From positions 69,143,812-69,207,811 of the forward strand of contig CM031857.1 of the NCBI GenBank assembly GCA_018697195.1: a stretch of 64,000 nucleotides of DNA, read 5' to 3'. The position numbers and the translations under genes were made by a program. The notes under the pieces were generated by a model that was given only the letters and a program-made list of their open reading frames with translations, searched no databases and was not told the origin of the DNA. This DNA is from Certhia americana. Its lineage: Eukaryota > Chordata > Aves > Passeriformes > Certhiidae. This document shows, piece by piece, positions 58,601 through 64,000 of the stretch; within the stretch, counting starts at the first letter, position 1, and every line of letters starts with the position of its first letter.

Positions 58601-61600
58601 GACAGAGGAAGGTTAATCTATAGAAGAAAAAAACAGCCAACAGAAGAGAAAGAACCTGATGAGGAATAGGTCTACAGACCTACTCTCTTTATCTCTTTCA
58701 CCCTAGTTGTCAGACTTTTGATATTTCTAACTGATTTTTCTGATAGCTCTGGCTTTGTCAATGAGATGGTGCTTCTGTTCTTGGAAAAGCATGAGAGGGG
58801 AGGACTGACCAAACCTGTGCTCAAATAATGGATATTTCTCATTCCTGCTCTGTCCCATGCCTATGTAAGAACAGCATTTGGTGAGTCCTCAGCTTTTGCA
58901 TCTGTCCTAATCCTTCAGGAGCCCTAATTGATTGTGTTTCTCTGGAGATTGGGCAAAGAAAAGGAGGGAAAACACTTTCAACTCAGATTCTTACATATGA
59001 ATTAAATCTAGATTGACAGTTCTGGGATGAACTGAATACAGGACCACCTTCATATTTCTTATGGCAGCCCAAAATTTTTTTAATAAAGTCATAATCCCCA
59101 ACATAAGGATTTTTTAAATATTTTTTTTTTTTACCTAGAAATCTTGTAAAAGGAGAGAAATTCTGATAATAACACTAGAAAGTACATTGCACAGCCCTGA
59201 CTCACTAGATGGACTACCAAAATGACATTATGGATAAAAGAGTAGTGGGATTTATAAAAAGGAACAGTTTACAGATTAGAATGGGTCTAAGGTTAGTCAG
59301 AAGAGTGCTGGGCTTTAGGCTTTGAATTCATCTTATAATATGAAGGCGGTGAATGAGCATAAATAAACTTGAGATAATAACTAATGTAAAATTGAAGAAA
59401 ATCAGGCGTTAGAGTATTGCTTGAGGAATTAATCTTTTAATTTTCCTGTTAAGTGAAAAATAATATTTTACAATGAGAACTGCCTACTATTAATTGTTTC
59501 ATTGAATACTCTCCTTACTGGTTTCACTAGGATTAAGGTTCTGCTAACCAGTGGTAAGTAGTAACAGTTTCTGATAGTCACACGTGGTTCATATGTTTTG
59601 TAGCTTAGTATTTTTCTTCTTCATAGCATCAAGAAATCAGCAATATTTCACAAAGTTATTTTCATTTATACTTCTTTGACTATTGTGTGATTTTATCCTC
59701 CACTCATACTCAAAAAAGTCAGCTCATAACTACTCAAAGTGTACCTGAGTTTGGTTTCACTAAGTAGCATAATAGCTATAAATTCCTCATCATTGGCATG
59801 AAAAAGTACTTGTCTTCCTTGTGCCACACGAAGAAGACCTGTATTTATTATTAACAGTTTTCTGCATGTTATTGATCTAGGTTTGAATCAGAAAAGCTGA
59901 CTTCCTGTGAAAGTATTAAGAGTCATGTGAAGGGTTCACTAATCAATGTTTTATAAAATATCATTAGTAATTTACAGGCTTTAAGAATGCACCCATAACC
60001 CTTCCAGGAAATATGCCAAATATTATCTATGCGACCTATTGAATATTTTATCAGCAAGAAATAATTTAAGTCAACAAACTGATTCCAGCTTTAGGTGTCA
60101 TCCTGGGTGACCACAAGTCTGGTGTACACAGACTGTGTTGGTCCTCAGATAAGGAGGTAAAGTATGAGTCAGTGCTGGAGACCACTCAGCCAAGAAGAAA
60201 CTGTGCATGTTGGGGTGTTTAAAGCATTAAATGATGGATGGCAAAGGGAGTCATTACCTCTCTAGTAGGTTTAGAGAAAGAAGTTGGAGGAGGCAGTCGG
60301 AGCCTAAGGTAGGCCCGTACAAGAGAGACAGCAAGCATATTCCACAAGATCAGTGGCTTAGTTTTAGTCTCCTTTTACAAATTTGCTGAGCAACAGTGAC
60401 ATGACAGATGGTTTTTACATATTAACCTCCTTCAGGGTGGTGGAGATAGTTGTAATAGGCAGTGATTCAGCTATCAGGCAAGGCAACCTCTTTAAGAAAG
60501 GCACTATATGAAAATCATGTGGAGTGAATGATCAGCCCAGGCTGAGCTGTGGACACGTGCCTAGGCTGCTGTCAGGGAAAACACTGCAAAGGAGTTAGGA
60601 ATTGCACTTCGTATCTCACATGCTGCTGTACTCTTATGCATCCTTTATGACTTTTTTCTTTTTTTAGAAAGAAAGTTTTTTTCTGAAGGAAACATCCATC
60701 ATTACATTGTATATAGAGAACTATAGGTTTTGCATTCCTTGTGGTGTTATCATGCCCTTTCATCAGCTAACCATCTAATTTACACCACCACAGCCTTCCT
60801 GTTACAGTTAGAAGGAAAGATTCAATGCAACCCAAAACCCTATCTCACTCATTACCCAACAGAGGGTCACTCTGCTATAATAGTGAACTCAATGAAAATA
60901 AAAGAATTTTAATGGAAACCTTCCCTGCAGCTGGAGAACATCATTCTGTTTGAAGAATTTCTGGTAAACAGGCATTTTCCAAAACATAAACATTTGGGTT
61001 TTAAATGAATATTTATTCTGTTTCACTCTACATTTATTTGTAAAAAGGAAATGTCTGTATAAATAGATGATTAAGATCTAGAGTGTATATTACCAAAGAG
61101 GGATTGTAGCTTATTCCTGATCCCTGTAGGGAAGAAAACTTTCTGAACCTGTGATGGTCAAAGGAAACAAAATAATGAAAGCTTCTTTCAGTACATTTAG
61201 ACTGGAAGAGTGCAGTGTTGCACGTTCAGAGCTTGAAGTATTTCTTCTGACTTTTTATGGTGCAGAGGACACATGCATTATCACAGAGCAATAGCCAGAA
61301 TAATTTGTAAAGCTGAAAAGCTCATGTGTGCTCAGAGATGGCTTAGGGACTAGCATGTAAAGTAGGAGAAAGGAGAAAAATCTTCCTTGCATGTTCCTCA
61401 AAGCCCTTAATTATTGCTCACGATCTCCTGGAATATAAAAACAGGAGTTAGCCTCATTCAGCAAGACATTTAGCATCACTTAACTACATGAGCTGTCTCG
61501 CAGTTGCTTTTAGATTTGTTTACAGTGTTCCTCTCTTTAAATATTGAATGATAAGTCGATGCTTTAATTAAGACAAAGCCAAAGTTTTGACTCACTTCTG

Positions 61601-62637
61601 GTCTTTGTGAAGTGGAGGGAGTTGCCAGTGGTGAAGAGACCCAAACTGATCACTAAACTGAAAAGTTTGTGTTCAGAGTGTGCTAACCAGAAAACTGATC
61701 TGCACTTCCAAGTCTCTACTTTTGGTTTCCTCAAGTCGGTTGAGTTTTAAAAATAAATTTTCTTCTGTAAATCTTCTTTTAGCTAGTTTTAAACCAGCAG
61801 AGTACTCTTTTGTCATCATAAATAGTTATACATTCTCTTAGATCAAAATTCTGTGCTTGTATAATCATACAGATGGGCAGAATATGACAGTTAGCCAAGA
61901 TCAGTATTGACATATTTCTGATAGACATGCTTACATCAGGGCTGTGAGGATTTTGAATTACTCTGCATAATTTTTTGAGGGTAAAATTTGTTTTTTACTT
62001 ACATGCAAGGTTATCACAGAATCTAAGAGGAAATCTGTAAAATTCAGATTTCCATGCCCTCAGCCCCCCACCCTATCCATTAACAACACCAGGTACACAC
62101 ATAAACATGAACCAAATACAAATTTTCCCCAAAATATACACTTATAGAACTTTCCAAAAGGGCATGAAAAATATCAAAATAATGAAGCAACTATTGCTTT
62201 CGGAGAAAGTAGGTATTCTGATTTTGTGTTAATTTCCTCCTGTTTCTCCTTTGAGCTTAATTGCTGGAGTGTGGATAATTTGTAATCATCTGTATTGCAG
62301 GTTAATCTAATAAGTGGATCCTGTGTAGCTCTGTATGACTCCTGTCAAATTCCCCTTGTTGAAATTTCCATTACCCCCTTGAAAGAATTCAGGAATGGTA
62401 TGCCATACCACATGTAGAGTTTTTCAGAAGTTATTTTCAAATTCAAATGAAACAAACGGTACCAATAAGATTAAAATACCAGGAAGAATGGATTTAAAAA
62501 AAAAAAAATGTTTTGTAGGGGTCTGCAAACTGCTGAAGAAATAATTCAGAACATGACCTCGTTTTATCTCAGTGTATTTTGCAAAATAAGTGGGATTAGG
62601 GGTGGACTCAGCACAACATTTTCCCCTTGATCCTTTT
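55632..62637. other. Long non-coding stretch, no gene seen
   Basis: Seven kilobases of AT-rich sequence with frames of at most 76 codons, none recognisable. It contains a T17 run at 58160-58176 and GC-richer patches near 58390-58560 and 60100-60560 that I cannot assign to a repeat family. No RNA gene or exon pattern was noticed. Confidence 0.65.
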
Positions 62638-62692
62638 TTTTTGTATAATACATATTTAACGTGTTTGACGTTAAATATGTATTATACAAAAA
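62638..62692. repeat. Perfect hairpin, 25-bp arms, 5-nt loop
   Basis: Arm 62638-62662 (a T run, then GTATAATACATATTTAACGT) is the exact reverse complement of arm 62668-62692, with loop GTTTG at 62663-62667. All 25 pairs are Watson-Crick. A transcript would fold into an uninterrupted stem. The perfect pairing and AT content fit a recent foldback/template-switch event or a palindrome better than a processed microRNA precursor, which normally has bulges and a larger loop. Confidence 0.97.
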
Positions 62693-62699
62693 TATTTAT

Positions 62700-62730
62700 A
62701 AATGGCCTTTAAATGGCCATATAAATGGCC
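62700..62730. repeat. Three AAATGGCC copies beside the hairpin
   Basis: AAATGGCC occurs at 62700-62707, 62711-62718 and 62723-62730. The last two also form a small inverted pair, GGCCAT/ATGGCC. It starts 8 bp after the hairpin's right arm. Confidence 0.85.
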
Positions 62731-63147
62731 TCTCTTAATGGTTCAGAGGCTTTGCAGGAATATTAGCAGGAAGGTATCACTATTGAATTCTGTGGTTATT
62801 TTCTTTATATCCATTAAATTGCAGTACTCTTAAATTGTAATAGGCAGAGTAATATATGAACAATTTCCTTGTTCAGTGCTCCAAGCTTGCTTCTTGCTCA
62901 TTCTTAGCTGCTTTCTGGGAAGCCATTTAAAAACAAACTAAGCCCATAATGGCCCCTAGAAGAATAAATGGAACTTCTAAATGCAAGATCTGTTTCTCTG
63001 AATGCTTAGCTGTTTAAGCCCTTAACCATGTGGTTAACCTCTGTCCACCTGTGTGTTTCACCAGAAGGTTTTGAATTATGTTCATTGCTGAAATTGTAAA
63101 ATTTCTTTGTGAAGTGACCATCCTGTTGAATACTGCTTTAGAAATTG
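62731..63147. other. Non-coding stretch, nothing recognised
   Basis: AT-rich sequence without an open frame of note, repeat family or RNA gene. Confidence 0.6.
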
Positions 63148-63262
63148 ATTATATATATATATATATATATAAAATATATATATATTTTATATATATATTC
63201 ATGTATTAACATATACATATATACAATATAACAATATATATATATTCATGTGTTAACAGATA
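63148..63262. repeat. (AT)n locus with duplicated 20-bp flank
   Basis: Ten AT units (63151-63170) are followed by AAAATATATATATATTTTATATATAT, which can fold on itself, and by two copies of a 20-bp segment ending CATGTATTAAC (63191-63210) or CATGTGTTAAC (63238-63257), one mismatch apart with a 47-bp period. Confidence 0.9.
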
Positions 63263-64000
63263 TAAGTTTGCAACAAGTCATATCACTAAATATCCTATAT
63301 ATATTTTTAAATTCAGAAATCAAGAGATCACGGGAAGGAAAAAAGGAAAATGATGAGATAAATCTAGGAAGTAGTACAACTATTTCATGGGTTATTTTCC
63401 AGCTTCCACTCTTCAAAGGTCAAAGCAGAGGAAATAATGTTTTTCTTAAAAAGGGAAGTGAACAGTTCCCTTAAATCCACCATTCACGTTATTATAATTT
63501 TAAATTCTAACACATTAGAGGCTGCATCTGTATTTTTAAGAAAAAAAACCAAAAAGCTGGGAAATAATTTTAAGCATCTATCTGGTTCCTGACCTTACTT
63601 AAAGTATTCTCCCCTTAATATAAAATGTTTTATTTTAAGCAAGTAAAACTCTCCCCTGTGCTCTTATCTAGCAGACAGTAGCTTTTGTCTGTGTGTATGT
63701 AACCCAGTCATTGTCACTTGGCCTGAGCGTCAGGGGTCATCTCCTTTTAGTCAATGGCAGAAATACAGGTATGGTATATAGCATAGAGGCATAGGGAATA
63801 GAATTAATGAGCACTGACTGGGACTCTCAAGGTCTTTAACACACAACAATAGGGAGTCCTCATTAATGCAACTTACAATACAGGTAAAAGTTGATACAGA
63901 CCTGCTAACCTGTTGATACAGACTGAGGAATGAGATGTAATATCCAGACAGACAATGGTGTTGATAAACCAGCTACGTGGAATTGAAAATTTTAGTGTCC
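63263..64000. other. Non-coding stretch, no gene seen
   Basis: AT-rich sequence. The 74-codon frame at 63250-63474 begins inside the AT repeat and is not recognised. No other feature was seen up to the window edge. Confidence 0.65.

Noticed and set aside
62638..62692. MicroRNA precursor
   Set aside because: The stem is perfectly paired with a 5-nt loop and extreme AT content; real precursors usually have mismatches, a longer loop and longer total length. Kept only as a structural repeat.
1..64000. CRISPR arrays, tRNA/rRNA genes, operons, phage or plasmid features
   Set aside because: No regularly spaced direct repeats of array type, no cloverleaf-like or rRNA sequence recognised, and the sequence character is vertebrate, not prokaryotic.

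Overview
The window looks like non-coding DNA from a bird. It is AT-rich by eye, with only short, scattered open frames. It carries several truncated copies of CR1, the dominant LINE of birds and other reptiles. It also has two retroviral long terminal repeats whose ends and internal landmarks resemble avian ERV families. The LTR at 45.4-46.0 kb resembles LTRs I associate with songbirds, so a passerine is my best guess. That rests on recalled consensus sequences, not on a search.

I find no protein-coding gene that I can support. The longest open frames (about 100-145 codons) are low-complexity translations (poly-T, TTTTG/TTTTC, GAA/TTC tracts), decayed LINE sequence, or composition-level chance frames without recognisable domains. 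No tRNA, rRNA, CRISPR array or prokaryote-like operon is visible. The stretch is best read as intergenic or deep intronic DNA. One weak exon-like interval lies at 28012-28183 on the minus strand.

Layout: 2.32-2.73 kb, a minus-strand solo LTR with a near-perfect 5-bp target duplication. 6.85-7.0 kb, a CR1 3' end. 9.6-10.1 kb, a pyrimidine-rich tract ending in CCCT repeats. 17.1-17.2 kb and 19.9-20.0 kb, T-rich, TG and G20 tracts. 28.6 and 30.1 kb, a 55-bp perfect inverted duplication with local tandem and hairpin sequence at one arm. 32.1-32.47 kb, an unexplained GC-richer patch. 32.7-33.25 kb, two neighbouring CR1 tails of different type. 37.68-37.80 kb, a compound TTTTG/TTTTC microsatellite. 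39.67-39.93 kb, a CR1 tail. 45.42-46.0 kb, a minus-strand LTR directly against a 1.3-kb CR1 (46.05-47.33 kb) that still shows reverse-transcriptase motifs but is broken. 53.04-53.17 kb, a minus-strand CR1 tail. 62.64-62.69 kb, a perfect 25-bp-arm hairpin. 63.15-63.26 kb, an AT-dinucleotide locus with a duplicated flank.

No set of genes here works together, and I do not see a new biological system. The observations most worth checking are structural: the 55-bp inverted duplication, the perfect hairpin, the LTR/CR1 junction, and the homopolymer and microsatellite tracts that could form non-B DNA or be assembly-sensitive.
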